Positions 53,593 through 63,384 of a stretch of 64,000 nt of DNA are shown in pieces. The notes under the pieces were generated by a model. That model saw nothing but the letters and a program-made list of their open reading frames with translations. It made no database searches and was not told the origin of the DNA. Each line of letters opens with the position of its first letter. Positions within the stretch are counted from its first letter, which is position 1. Both the position numbers and the translations under genes were made by a program. The DNA is from Paenibacillus baekrokdamisoli (lineage in GTDB: Bacteria > Bacillota > Bacilli > Paenibacillales > Paenibacillaceae): positions 6,638,001 through 6,702,000 of the forward strand of contig NZ_AP019308.1 in the NCBI RefSeq assembly GCF_003945345.1, written 5' to 3'.

Positions 53593-55751
53593 TGAATACA
53601 ATGGACAGATACGGAGTTCTGATTGTTGATGATTCCAGCTTGATGAGGCAAATGGCGATGGCATTGTTTGAGCAGGATTCACAATTTTTTATTGCAGGAA
53701 CAGCGAAGAATGGACTGGATGCACTCGATTGTATCGTGGAATTCAGGCCGGATTTGGTTGTCATCGATGTGGAAATGCCTGAAATGGATGGTCTTACTGC
53801 GCTTCATTTTATTATGAATCATTGTCCTGTCCCTGTGGTCATGCTCAGCAGTTATACGTCCGAAGGCTCGATGCAGACGATTCAAGCCATGCGTATGGGT
53901 GCTGCGGATTATTTTCATAAAGATATCCTGTTTCAAAAGCCAGTTAACGATTTGATGACCGAAGAGTTTCTGCAACGGTGTAAAATTGCGATTAAAAATG
54001 GGGTTCACGGCTTCTTTGGAACGGTCGCCTCGTCGAAGGAAATGGCTGTAAAGGTACTATTGGAGTGGATAAATTATAGCGTAAAAATGGAAGAAGACTT
54101 ACGAATTGCACAGCAGGAATTTCGCAAAACGCTTTCGCAGCAGAATGGAATGGTGTTCAAATTTATCGAAGAGCAGGGACGTTTCCTTCATACGAGCTGC
54201 GAAGGTGAGCTGTTGTTTCGAATGGGCTTGAAGCCGGAACAGATCGTCGATAAGGAATTGCATGACTTTTACCCTGCGCAGATTGCAGAGCACCATTGGA
54301 TTCATTATTCTAAGTCCTGGTCTCAACAAAGGGTCATCCGGTACCAGACAGAATGGAAGAGCTTGTCCTACTTGACTGTGTTAAGGCCAGTTGTTCGGGA
54401 CGGTAAGGTCATTGAGGTCATGTCTCTAAGTGTTGACATTACGGAGCAAAGAAGAACAGAAGAGCATATGAATTATTTAGCCAATCACGATCAGCTTACA
54501 GGTCTGCCTAACCGGAAGTTTTTTTCGGAGTTCCTTAGACAAACACTGGATCAAGCGCAATCGGCATCGAATAGTTTTGCCGTGCTTTATGTGGGACTTG
54601 ATCATTTTAAGTTGATTAATGATACGCTCGGGCACGATACAGGAGACTGGCTTTTACAAATTATATCCCGCAGATTGGAACGAAGCATCCAGGGAAGACG
54701 AAGAGTTGCGCGAGTGGGAGGGGATACGTACTTATTGATGCTGCCCTTGAACAGTCCGGAGGGTATTGCAACGACCGCTGAGCAGATATTGAGCATTGTC
54801 AAAGCGCCTATTCTGCTGAACGGACAAGAGATCCATACGAGTGTAAGCATGGGGATCAGCCGATTCCCACATGATGCAACCGAAGTTGAAAGTTTGATAG
54901 CAGCAGCGGAAATGGCCATGTACAACGCCAAAGAACAAGCAAGCAGCAGCTATCAGTTTTACAGCAGGAAAATGAATGAACGGTTTCATAAACGCATGGA
55001 GCTAGAGAACCACTTGCGCAAAGCGATTGAGAATGAGGAATTGCGTCTTCTTTATCAGCCGGTGGTTGATTCTTACACAGGTCAAATTGTAGGTCTGGAG
55101 AGTCTTCTCCGATGGCATAATCCTCATCTTGGGCACGTACCGCCCTCCGACTTTATTCCGGTTGCCGAGGAAACCGGACTTATTCTTGAGATTGGGGAGT
55201 GGGTTTTAAAAGAAGCCTGTAAGCAAAACAAGATATGGCAGGTCGCTGGCTTGCCAAAAATGTTTATTTCAGTCAACCTGTCCAGCCGTCAGTTTAATGA
55301 TTCACGATTGAGCAGGACGATTCAACAAATATTGGAGGAGACGGAGCTGCTGCCTCAATATTTGGAGCTGGAAATAACCGAGAGCATGACCATGGATGTC
55401 AGAGTAGCATTGGATACGCTGTATGAGCTCAAGAAGCTGGGTGTCCAGATAGCTATGGACGATTTTGGGACAGGATACAGCTCGCTTGGTTATCTGAAGG
55501 ACTACCCGATTGATAAAATGAAAATCGATCAATCCTTTATAAAGGGGCTGCAGCATAATCAGGTAAACGCGGCGATTGTTAATACGATGATTGCGATGGC
55601 TCATAATCTGGGTCTTCAGGTCGTGGCCGAAGGTGTGGAGACAGAAGAGGAATTGCATTTGCTCAAGGATTATGGCTGTGGACTGCTTCAAGGCTATTAT
55701 TTCAGCCCACCCACTGACGTCGAACGGATCGTGGAACTCATTACCCCGTAG
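53592..55751 (+). CDS. response regulator: CheB-like receiver-PAS-degenerate GGDEF-EAL
   Basis: 719 residues. Receiver (about 1-130) with VDDSS, phosphoacceptor Asp59 and a CheB-like MLSSYTSEGS, then MGAADYFHK stretch; the methylesterase domain is absent. PAS-like domain (about 170-285). GGDEF domain (about 295-450) whose signature is GGDTY (376-380), so cyclase activity is unlikely. EAL domain (about 465-715) keeps Glu503 (ESLLRW), SVNLSSRQF, EITES, DDFGTGYSSL, KMKIDQSF, VAEGVE and LLQGYYFS, so c-di-GMP hydrolysis is plausible. The start overlaps the cheA stop, so it is coupled to CheA and is the probable output of the array. Confidence 0.92.
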   Translation: MNTMDRYGVLIVDDSSLMRQMAMALFEQDSQFFIAGTAKNGLDALDCIVEFRPDLVVIDVEMPEMDGLTALHFIMNHCPVPVVMLSSYTSEGSMQTIQAMRMGAADYFHKDILFQKPVNDLMTEEFLQRCKIAIKNGVHGFFGTVASSKEMAVKVLLEWINYSVKMEEDLRIAQQEFRKTLSQQNGMVFKFIEEQGRFLHTSCEGELLFRMGLKPEQIVDKELHDFYPAQIAEHHWIHYSKSWSQQRVIRYQTEWKSLSYLTVLRPVVRDGKVIEVMSLSVDITEQRRTEEHMNYLANHDQLTGLPNRKFFSEFLRQTLDQAQSASNSFAVLYVGLDHFKLINDTLGHDTGDWLLQIISRRLERSIQGRRRVARVGGDTYLLMLPLNSPEGIATTAEQILSIVKAPILLNGQEIHTSVSMGISRFPHDATEVESLIAAAEMAMYNAKEQASSSYQFYSRKMNERFHKRMELENHLRKAIENEELRLLYQPVVDSYTGQIVGLESLLRWHNPHLGHVPPSDFIPVAEETGLILEIGEWVLKEACKQNKIWQVAGLPKMFISVNLSSRQFNDSRLSRTIQQILEETELLPQYLELEITESMTMDVRVALDTLYELKKLGVQIAMDDFGTGYSSLGYLKDYPIDKMKIDQSFIKGLQHNQVNAAIVNTMIAMAHNLGLQVVAEGVETEEELHLLKDYGCGLLQGYYFSPPTDVERIVELITP

Positions 55752-55815
55752 GTGAAATGAAGAGCAAATGTATGTACAGATGAAATAACAAATTATGAAA
55801 CAGAGGGTGAACCAA

Positions 55816-57402
55816 ATGAAGATCATCATGAATTTGAAAACTTCGGTTAAATTAATTTCCGCATTCGTTATCATTGCCATTATTGTAGCTGCAGTTGGTA
55901 TTTATAGCATTTCAAATTTACGCCTGATGGATAACTATCTCAAAACGATGTACAGCAACAACCTCATTTCCGTGCAAAACTTGTCTGAAGCACAGTACAG
56001 TACGCAAGAAATGCGAGTTGCTATCCGTGACATAGGCACCGCTGCGACGAAAGCGGATAAAGATAAGTTAGTTACTAATGCTCAGGTTAGCCTGAAAGAT
56101 ATTCAGGAAAGGATCGATACTTACCGGAATACTCCGCTTACCCAGCCTGAGAAAGACGAACTAAAGAACTTTGATTTACTTTATCCGGCTTATTCGAAGG
56201 CTTTCGAAACTGCGACTCAGCTTGCGTATAAGGATGACATCACAGAATTCAATAATTTTAAGACGACGGAATTAAGAACTGCGGCAACCAATTTACGTGA
56301 GAGCTTGGTTAAATTGATGGACATCAATGTCAAATTGGCTAAAGAAGTTAATGAGACAGCGAATAAAGAGTATAGGACTGCCCGGACTATCACCATTGTT
56401 GTTGTTATCATCGCTTTCCTCGTTAGCATTATCTTGGGATATATAATCGCACAAATGATTGCTCGGCCATTGAATAAAATGGTGTCCTTGGTCGCTAAAG
56501 TAGCAAGCGGTGATTTGCGAGAGAAGCTTGATATGGATACCAAAGACGAGGTAGGCCAGCTCTCGGTTTCTATTAATCAGATGATCGCTAGCTATCAGCA
56601 GCTGATCGGGGGCATCTTGCAATCCTCGCAAAGTGTGGCAGCCGCTTCTGAAGAAATATCTGCAGGTACGGAAGAAATCGCCAGCAGCAGCACGAATCAA
56701 GCTAATTCGGCCCAATCCATCTCGGAACTGTTTGAAGAATTGACAATTGTTATTAATTCCGTAGCTCTAAATGCCGAGCATGCAGCAGAGCTGTCGAAAC
56801 AAACCGTGGTTACCGCCAGTGAAGGCGAGAAGGTCGTACAAGCGTCTTTAAGGGGCATGCAGCAGGTTAACCAAACGATGGCTCGTCTAGAAGATGATTC
56901 TTTGACAATCGGTTCCATTATCGAGGTCATCGATGATATTGCCGATCAAACCAATCTGCTTGCGCTTAATGCCGCCATTGAAGCGGCTCGGGCAGGAGAA
57001 CAAGGTAAAGGGTTTGCTGTCGTTGCCGACGAGGTTCGTAAACTCGCGGAGCGCAGCAGCCAAGCGACTAAAGAGATCTCAGCTATTATTAAAGTGATGC
57101 AAGATAACACCAAAAAAAGTGTGGAGGCTGTGCTGGAAAGTGTGGCACAGTCCTCCCAAACAGGAGAAGCGTTCCAAACGATTATTCGAATGGTCGATGA
57201 TTCCTCGCAAAAAGTCCATGAAATCGCGGCTGCCTGCGAAGAAGAAGCAGCCCAAGCTACCGAAGTTATGCTGTCCGTCCAGTCGATTGCCGCTGCCAGT
57301 GAGGAATCCGCAGCCGCATCGGAAGAAACGGCTGCTACTTGCCAATCGCTGGCGGAGCTTGCCGAAGACCTTCATACTTCCGTATCTGTTTTTAAAATTT
57401 AA
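55816..57402 (+). CDS. methyl-accepting chemotaxis protein
   Basis: 528 residues from ATG 55816 (CAGAGGGTG lies 7-8 nt upstream; ATG 55795 has no Shine-Dalgarno). Transmembrane helix 1 (about 12-34), 4HB_MCP-type extracellular four-helix bundle (about 35-185), transmembrane helix 2 (about 190-212), HAMP (about 213-265) and a long MCP signalling coil whose hairpin tip is DQTNLLALNAAIEAARAGE. There is no second receptor nearby. It probably feeds the CheW/CheA pair upstream; a terminator follows at 57428. Confidence 0.95.
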   Translation: MKIIMNLKTSVKLISAFVIIAIIVAAVGIYSISNLRLMDNYLKTMYSNNLISVQNLSEAQYSTQEMRVAIRDIGTAATKADKDKLVTNAQVSLKDIQERIDTYRNTPLTQPEKDELKNFDLLYPAYSKAFETATQLAYKDDITEFNNFKTTELRTAATNLRESLVKLMDINVKLAKEVNETANKEYRTARTITIVVVIIAFLVSIILGYIIAQMIARPLNKMVSLVAKVASGDLREKLDMDTKDEVGQLSVSINQMIASYQQLIGGILQSSQSVAAASEEISAGTEEIASSSTNQANSAQSISELFEELTIVINSVALNAEHAAELSKQTVVTASEGEKVVQASLRGMQQVNQTMARLEDDSLTIGSIIEVIDDIADQTNLLALNAAIEAARAGEQGKGFAVVADEVRKLAERSSQATKEISAIIKVMQDNTKKSVEAVLESVAQSSQTGEAFQTIIRMVDDSSQKVHEIAAACEEEAAQATEVMLSVQSIAAASEESAAASEETAATCQSLAELAEDLHTSVSVFKI

Positions 57403-57427
57403 TCCTTAAAATAAGGCTCATCTTTCG

Positions 57428-57461
57428 AGACTGCTGTAGAAACTACAGCAGTCTGCTTTTT
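57428..57461 (+). terminator. rho-independent terminator of the chemosensory operon
   Basis: A 12-bp perfect stem (AGACTGCTGTAG and complement), a 3-nt loop and TTTTT, 26 nt after the MCP stop. Confidence 0.95.
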
Positions 57462-57803
57462 GAGGGAGAGATCTCCTCCTCGCTGTTCCCCTACTTCTAT
57501 TCGTATTTCCTTAAAGCTCAAATTCAAAAAGCTCATAAAATCGGATAAAAAACAAAAATGCACCGAAGTGCAATTGGAAGATGGAAGACACCCACCACCA
57601 TTAACCAATTGTGCGAGGTGTATTTTCTTGAATTGCGATATACCAATACGGATGAATTACCATGATTTGGAGTCTATGCAGACAACAAAAAAGTAGGGTA
57701 TCCTCGGGATTATCGTAATCACCAAGGAGGAATGCTGTCGCGTGGCTGGAGTTGAGCGCTCGCTGAACATATTTAGTGGGAATAAATAGTATAGGGGGAA
57801 ATT
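57462..57803. other. intergenic stretch between the MCP and hybrid kinase genes
   Basis: About 340 bp after the terminator. One open frame (57460-57696) exists, but it has no recognisable protein features and no ribosome binding site, so I do not call it a gene. The leader with AGGGGGAAATT for the kinase lies at the end. Confidence 0.5.
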
Positions 57804-60797
57804 ATGTTTCGTGATTTTGCGCTATGTTTTTCGGTGTTGACGTTTATCCTGTTTTATTTCGGGGTGGTCACGAAATCTGGATTTATGGATTATACCGCTA
57901 TTCCCCGTGTTCTTGTAGCCGGAGTCAGCTTTTGTATCATGGGCCATTTCATTCTTAAGTATATCGCTGGTTATTGGAAACGATGGTTTTTGCTGCTTCT
58001 AGGCACCGTTGTTGGGCAGATGACCCTGTATCTCTTTTTTCATGTGCCGATAAATCCGCTTTATCTGACGATGATTGTTGTCGGTGGATTGTATACAGCT
58101 GCAATTCTGGATTATTTAATTCGCTCTAACAAGCTGCAGCAACAGCTGGAAGATGTGCAAAAAGGAGTGCTGGACATGCTTCGTTTTCAGCCAGGGGTGA
58201 CGTTCAAGTTTGTGAAAGACAAGGAAAATTCCTATATTCATACCATGTTGGAAGGACAGCTTTTACATAAATTAATTGAAGGATATTCATCCACATTTGG
58301 AACACCATTCAATCTAGAGAACCTTCCCCCCATTGTTTTGGAAAGTTACGACAAAGCTTGGCGCGGCGAGGCGAACGCCTACGAAATGGAGTATAACGGG
58401 CTGGTTATTATTACATCTTTATTCCCGGTTAAAGATGCTGCCGGAGAGGTCAAAGAAGTGATTGGCACGGTTTTGGATATGACCGATCACATTCTGGCCC
58501 AAAATCGGATTAAGGAGAGCGAGCAGCTGTATCGTGCACTCGTCGAGAATTCACAGGATTTTATTATTGGGTTCCAGTCTGATGGCAAATTGGTTTCTGC
58601 AAATCAGAAGTTTTGTAAAGCTTTTCAGTGTGATTCAGAACAACTGTTGGGCAAATTGCTGACGGAATTGGTAAAAATAGATTCGGAGCGCGAATGGCTG
58701 GAACGCTTAAGGATGGCTGTGGTAAGTAGGAAAACACAGAAATTTGAAGCAGACATTGAAATGCCTTGCGGTGAAAAATATGAATGTATCCTAACGCTGA
58801 CGCCTTATTTTGATGCTGCGGGGCACGAGATGAAGGGGATTATTGGAAACATTCACGACATTACCGACTATAAAAGAAGAAGGGAATCGGAAGCGGCTAA
58901 TCAGGCAAAGAGCCAGTTTTTGGCCAGAATGAGCCATGAAATACGAACTCCATTGAATGGAATCATTGGCTTATCATTGCTCATGCAGCGAACGGAGCTT
59001 TTGGATATCCAAAAAGAGTATATGGACAAAATTCAGTCTTCATCGAATGCCCTGCTTGGAACGATAAACGATATATTGGATTTTTCTAAAATTGAAGCGG
59101 GTCAAATTACGCTTGAGAAAGTAGATTTCTCTTTGGATGAGTTGTTTCAGAGACTGGCTGATGTATCCAGTGTAACACTTGGAATGAAGCAAATAGAGAT
59201 GATTATCGATACCTCAGCCGATCTACCTGTCGTAGTCAACGGGGATCCTTTCCGATTGGAACAAGTGTTAATCAATTTGACCAATAATGCGATCAAGTTC
59301 ACGGAAAATGGCCATGTTTTGATCAAAGTAAGATTAGAGGAGTACGTTGATGATCATCTCCTTGTATCTTTTTCTATTGAGGATACCGGAATTGGTATTT
59401 CTGAGGAGCAGCTATCCAAACTATTTATGCCCTTTGCACAAGCGGATATTTCAACAAGTCGAATATATGGCGGTTCAGGACTAGGTTTGGTTATTTGTCA
59501 GCATCTCGTCGAGTCTATGGGGGGAATGCTGGAGGTAGAGAGTATCCTCGGGAAAGGCAGCACATTCTTCTTTAGCGTGATGTTTGAAAGAAATCGGCAA
59601 GAAATAAATCCTGCTCCTGAACTTGTTGAAGGCAACCTGCGTGTGATTATAGCTGAAGATTACCCGCTTGCCCGTGATTATTTATCTGAAATTTCGAGTT
59701 CATTTCAATTACGGGTCGGGACTGTTTCGTCAACTTCAGAGTTATTCCAAACGTTAAATAAAGACGCTTCTGTTGATTATTCTCATCAGATTGATTTCAT
59801 TGTAGTGGATATGGAAATGGATCATATGAACGCCCTCCAAATTTGGAAACGTTTCTTGGACTCTTTAAATCGAGAGAAGACAAGGGTTATTGCTATTACA
59901 ACTGTTTTCGGTAGAGAGGAACTGTTACAGCTTCCTTACGAGCTAAGAGCTGATGCTACATTAATAAAGCCAATCAGCAGATTTAGTTTATTTCAAACCT
60001 TTCAAGCACTGACACAGAATCAGGATAGGGATGAATCTTATCACAGCCTAAACCATAATAAGTTCATAGGTAAAGTAGTTGAAACCAAAGGCTGCATTCT
60101 AGTTGCGGAAGACAATGAAATTAATCAGTTGGTCATTTCAGAGCTTCTCAAACAATTGGGTTATTCTGTTGAGATTGCTATAAATGGTTTCGAGGTACTG
60201 GAAAAGGCGAACCTTTTAAATTGGAATCTCATTCTCATGGACCTTCATATGCCGGAAATGGATGGCTACGAAACAACAAAGAAGCTTAGGCAAAACAAAT
60301 TGTACAATCGAATGCCAATTATCGCCCTGACGGCAAATGTGATGAAGCAAGATCATGAAAATTGTTTGAAAATCGGAATGAACGACATTTTGATAAAACC
60401 TGTGGATGTAAAGCGGTTGGAAGAAATCATCGACAAATGGCAGAATCTTGACTGGCTTCATCATCTGAAGGGCATTCATGCGGAGCGGCTGCTGGAACAA
60501 TTGGATGGAAAAATTCACATTGTCCAATATGTAATTAAGAAATTTAACGAGGAGTATCACAATTTCGCACAAGATGTTGAGGAGGCCTTGGTTAGAAAGC
60601 AGCTTTCGAAGATTCGCAGAGTGGTTCATACTTTAAGAGGTGTTGCAGGAAATCTGTGTGCGGACTCCTTGTTATCAGCTGTTATTGAGTTGGACTTAAT
60701 GTTGGAAAGCGGCTTTAGTGAGGAAAATTGGAAAGTGAATATCAATAAGGTCCAAATGGAAATAAATTTAATCGTAGATTCGATACATGATCTATGA
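57804..60797 (+). CDS. hybrid sensor histidine kinase with two receivers and Hpt
   Basis: 997 residues. Four N-terminal transmembrane segments (about 5-110), a PAS-like domain homologous to the one in the 53592 protein (about 120-235), a second PAS (about 240-360), HisKA with MSHEIRTPLNG (His378), HATPase_c (about 480-600), a first receiver (about 612-740, Asp669), a second, canonical receiver (about 765-885, Asp813 in MDLHMPEMDG) and an Hpt domain with His942 (VVHTLRG). This is a complete multi-step phosphorelay in one chain. It has no adjacent output regulator, so the Hpt may pass phosphate to a remote protein or to the receiver of the 53592 protein. Confidence 0.93.
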   Translation: MFRDFALCFSVLTFILFYFGVVTKSGFMDYTAIPRVLVAGVSFCIMGHFILKYIAGYWKRWFLLLLGTVVGQMTLYLFFHVPINPLYLTMIVVGGLYTAAILDYLIRSNKLQQQLEDVQKGVLDMLRFQPGVTFKFVKDKENSYIHTMLEGQLLHKLIEGYSSTFGTPFNLENLPPIVLESYDKAWRGEANAYEMEYNGLVIITSLFPVKDAAGEVKEVIGTVLDMTDHILAQNRIKESEQLYRALVENSQDFIIGFQSDGKLVSANQKFCKAFQCDSEQLLGKLLTELVKIDSEREWLERLRMAVVSRKTQKFEADIEMPCGEKYECILTLTPYFDAAGHEMKGIIGNIHDITDYKRRRESEAANQAKSQFLARMSHEIRTPLNGIIGLSLLMQRTELLDIQKEYMDKIQSSSNALLGTINDILDFSKIEAGQITLEKVDFSLDELFQRLADVSSVTLGMKQIEMIIDTSADLPVVVNGDPFRLEQVLINLTNNAIKFTENGHVLIKVRLEEYVDDHLLVSFSIEDTGIGISEEQLSKLFMPFAQADISTSRIYGGSGLGLVICQHLVESMGGMLEVESILGKGSTFFFSVMFERNRQEINPAPELVEGNLRVIIAEDYPLARDYLSEISSSFQLRVGTVSSTSELFQTLNKDASVDYSHQIDFIVVDMEMDHMNALQIWKRFLDSLNREKTRVIAITTVFGREELLQLPYELRADATLIKPISRFSLFQTFQALTQNQDRDESYHSLNHNKFIGKVVETKGCILVAEDNEINQLVISELLKQLGYSVEIAINGFEVLEKANLLNWNLILMDLHMPEMDGYETTKKLRQNKLYNRMPIIALTANVMKQDHENCLKIGMNDILIKPVDVKRLEEIIDKWQNLDWLHHLKGIHAERLLEQLDGKIHIVQYVIKKFNEEYHNFAQDVEEALVRKQLSKIRRVVHTLRGVAGNLCADSLLSAVIELDLMLESGFSEENWKVNINKVQMEINLIVDSIHDL

Positions 60798-60828
60798 CTT
60801 GACACATCCTCTCTTTTATTTGACAAGC

Positions 60829-60862
60829 AACAATGGGTGAGAGTGATATCACACCCATTGTT
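60829..60862. terminator. bidirectional hairpin
   Basis: An 11-bp stem (AACAATGGGTG and complement) with a 12-nt loop between the convergent kinase and dehydrogenase genes; weak T content. Confidence 0.55.
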
Positions 60863-60906
60863 CCTCAAAAAGCCATAGAAGAAAATCGCATAACATTTAG
60901 CTTCTC

Positions 60907-62055
60907 TCAGGATAAGTTGATAATTTGATCCTTAAATGAACTGCTGGTTCGGAAATTCGGCATAGGAATTGCCTTGCCGCCGTTCATTGCAGACAACTCG
61001 GAAAGAAAGGCGACGGCAGTCCATTCGCAGGCATCATAGACATTGATTGAGGGCTGTACGTTCTTAGTAATTGCGTCGATAAAATCCTGAATGATGAAAT
61101 AATCACCACCCCAATGACCTGATTCTCTTTGCTCTTCTGTCGCATTCAAATAACGTTCGGGAAGTAAATGATAGAAATCTTTTAACGGCTGCCATTGAAG
61201 ATTGTCTTTATCATTTTGTCCTGCCGTTAAACAGATTTTGTGCTGATCTCCGAGTCCTCTTGGGGCTTCATAGCATCCTTTGGTGCCTTGCAGGGAGTAA
61301 TAAGACATATTGTGCGGACGATTGGAAATACAGTCGATGCGGATTTTGATTAATTTTCCGCTAGCCAGTCTACATAATGTAATCGAAGTATCCTCCTGTT
61401 TATGCTCGGGAGAGGTATGCCAGCCCGTGCCGAAACAGGAGACACTTTCGATTCGATCACCTTTGAACCATTTCATGACCGGTCCCAGACTGTGAGTCGG
61501 ATAGAAAGCCCCTCGTTTGCCGGTCTGCCAATACTTTCTCCAGGAAGTCTTCTGATTGTTCGAAGATGGACGGTTATATCCTACTGTAAGGCTTTTGAGG
61601 TCGTGTATATACTCCCCTTCCCCGAAATACACCTCACCGAACAAACCCTGCTCGACCATATTATTGATCAGCTGATTCTCAGGGATATAACAATAGTTTT
61701 CTGCCATCATATAAACCTGGTTATGTTTTTCAACATTTTCTTTAAGCCACCATAGCTCATCCATCGTGACTCCAGCAGTAACTTCACTCAGGACATGTTT
61801 TCCTGCTTCAAGAGCGGCCAGCGTCTGCGGCGTGTGTAATTGCATGGGTGTCGCAATGACGACCGCATCAATATCTGATTCCAGCATATCTTCGAATATC
61901 CGGTACGTTCTGGGGATATTAAACTGCTTTGAAGCTTCCGCCAACAAGGATTCGTCTAAATCACATATAGCTACGACTTCCGCTTCAGGACTTGATTGAA
62001 AGCCTCGAATTGTACTTAAGCCTCGGGCACCAACAATTCCTACTTTTATTGTCAA
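60907..62055 (-). CDS. Gfo/Idh/MocA family dehydrogenase
   Basis: 382 residues from TTG 62055, chosen because AGGGAGGG lies 7 nt upstream and KVGIVGARGLS begins the Rossmann fold immediately; the longer open frame adds an unlikely leader. SEVTAGVT replaces the usual EKP segment, as in a diverged subgroup. Third family member of the window. It is divergent from the zinc alcohol dehydrogenase at 62261, with a palindrome between them that the adjacent GntR protein may bind. Sugar or sugar-acid oxidation is probable. Confidence 0.88.
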   Translation of the reverse strand: MTIKVGIVGARGLSTIRGFQSSPEAEVVAICDLDESLLAEASKQFNIPRTYRIFEDMLESDIDAVVIATPMQLHTPQTLAALEAGKHVLSEVTAGVTMDELWWLKENVEKHNQVYMMAENYCYIPENQLINNMVEQGLFGEVYFGEGEYIHDLKSLTVGYNRPSSNNQKTSWRKYWQTGKRGAFYPTHSLGPVMKWFKGDRIESVSCFGTGWHTSPEHKQEDTSITLCRLASGKLIKIRIDCISNRPHNMSYYSLQGTKGCYEAPRGLGDQHKICLTAGQNDKDNLQWQPLKDFYHLLPERYLNATEEQRESGHWGGDYFIIQDFIDAITKNVQPSINVYDACEWTAVAFLSELSAMNGGKAIPMPNFRTSSSFKDQIINLS

Positions 62056-62205
62056 TTCTAAACCCTCCCTAGTAATAAATATAATATTTAATATATAATC
62101 CCACACGTAAATCTTAATATAAATTTCTATTATGTCAATACGCGGTAAGGGCTTTCAACCGGTGTGAAAAAATGGATTGACAAAGCAAAAACCATAGGGT
62201 AACTT

Positions 62206-62218
62206 ATACATTATGTAT
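62206..62218 (+). promoter_or_regulatory. 13-bp palindrome, candidate GntR operator
   Basis: ATACAT-T-ATGTAT is a perfect 6-1-6 palindrome in the divergent gap. The adjacent FCD-type GntR regulator is the obvious candidate binder. It lies close to a TTGACA at 62177 for the plus-strand gene, whose -10 is unclear. Confidence 0.6.
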
Positions 62219-62260
62219 TATATATAATAAATAGACACCGTATAAGGATGGAGGTACGCA

Positions 62261-63280
62261 ATGAAAGCTTTAGTTTGGAGTGCAGCGGAAAGAATGGATT
62301 GGGAAGAGCGGGAGCGTCCCGTTCCTCAAGATAATGAAGTCCTTGTGCGTATAGAGGTTGTGGGGATATGCGGTTCGGAAATCGAAGGGTATTTGGGGCA
62401 TAACAGTCTTCGCAAGCCTCCTTTAATTATGGGACATGAGTTTTGTGGCGTTGTAGAGCAGGTTGGCAATCAAGAGAACGGAGCTCTAATAGGCAAAAAA
62501 ATCGTTGTTAATCCGTTACTCTTCTGCGGAAATTGCGGTCAGTGTCTTAAGGGGCTGACCCAATTGTGCGAGAGTAGAAAAATTATTGGCATTCATCAAC
62601 CCGGTGCATTCGCAGAGTGGGCGATCGTCCCTGTTGAGGCCGTAATCGAAGTGCCTGAATCGATGAGTTCATTTCGTGCTGCGCTTGCGGAACCGCTTGC
62701 TTGTTCGCTTCGGGCGACTCGGAGAGCGATGGAACGACATCCTTTTTCCAATGTTGTTGTTTTCGGCGCCGGCGGCATCGGCTTGCTCTGCGCCATGACA
62801 GCTTCGCTGCTTGGAGCATCGAAGGTGATGATTGTGGATACCAATCAGGCAAGATTGACGATGAGTCGGAGTGTGGGGATTGAAGAGACCGCTAATGCAC
62901 GCGAGGATAAGTTGGAAGAGAGGGCGGAGCAAGTATTTGGTTCGAAAGGGATAGATGTTGTGATTGATGCCGCAGGCTTCCAACCGACCAGAGAGGCGGC
63001 TATAAAGCTGCTTAATCCCGGCGGAACCTTCATGAACATTGGACTGGGCATCGACGAAACGGTATTACCTATTAACCATGTGATACGAAATGAAATTGAG
63101 ATATTGGGCTCGTTCTGCTACACGCGCCAGGATTTTCAGGATGCTGTAGATTTGTTGATCGCCGGGAAAATAACGGAGACGGGTTGGACTGAAATTCGTC
63201 CGCTTTCAGAAGGTTTTCAGGCGTTTGCACAATTGGTCGACGGTAAAGTAACCAGTGGAAAAATTTTGCTCAAACCTTGA
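62261..63280 (+). CDS. zinc-dependent medium-chain alcohol/polyol dehydrogenase
   Basis: 339 residues. Catalytic-zinc site GICGSE and MGHEFCG; structural-zinc cysteines in CGNCGQCLKG ending LC; NAD(P)-binding GAGGIGLL. This fits the sorbitol/threonine dehydrogenase group. GGATGGAGG precedes the ATG. It is divergent from the MocA-type dehydrogenase and upstream of the GntR regulator, suggesting a small polyol or sugar-acid catabolic unit. The substrate is unknown. Confidence 0.93.
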   Translation: MKALVWSAAERMDWEERERPVPQDNEVLVRIEVVGICGSEIEGYLGHNSLRKPPLIMGHEFCGVVEQVGNQENGALIGKKIVVNPLLFCGNCGQCLKGLTQLCESRKIIGIHQPGAFAEWAIVPVEAVIEVPESMSSFRAALAEPLACSLRATRRAMERHPFSNVVVFGAGGIGLLCAMTASLLGASKVMIVDTNQARLTMSRSVGIEETANAREDKLEERAEQVFGSKGIDVVIDAAGFQPTREAAIKLLNPGGTFMNIGLGIDETVLPINHVIRNEIEILGSFCYTRQDFQDAVDLLIAGKITETGWTEIRPLSEGFQAFAQLVDGKVTSGKILLKP

Positions 63281-63384
63281 TTCGATTGTCCTTTACATCG
63301 TGTGAGTTTTCTATACTATCTTTTATATTTAAGGTATTATATAAGATATGGAAAATAATTATGATGGAAAGTTGGTAATAATCG

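Noticed and set aside
57460..57696. 78-residue open frame after the MCP terminator
   Set aside because: No ribosome binding site, lysine/proline-rich without family features, and overlapped by the terminator on one side.
49123..60797. Orphan OmpR regulator as the cognate partner of the hybrid kinase
   Set aside because: Opposite strand, several kb away, with no evidence linking them; left as an orphan.
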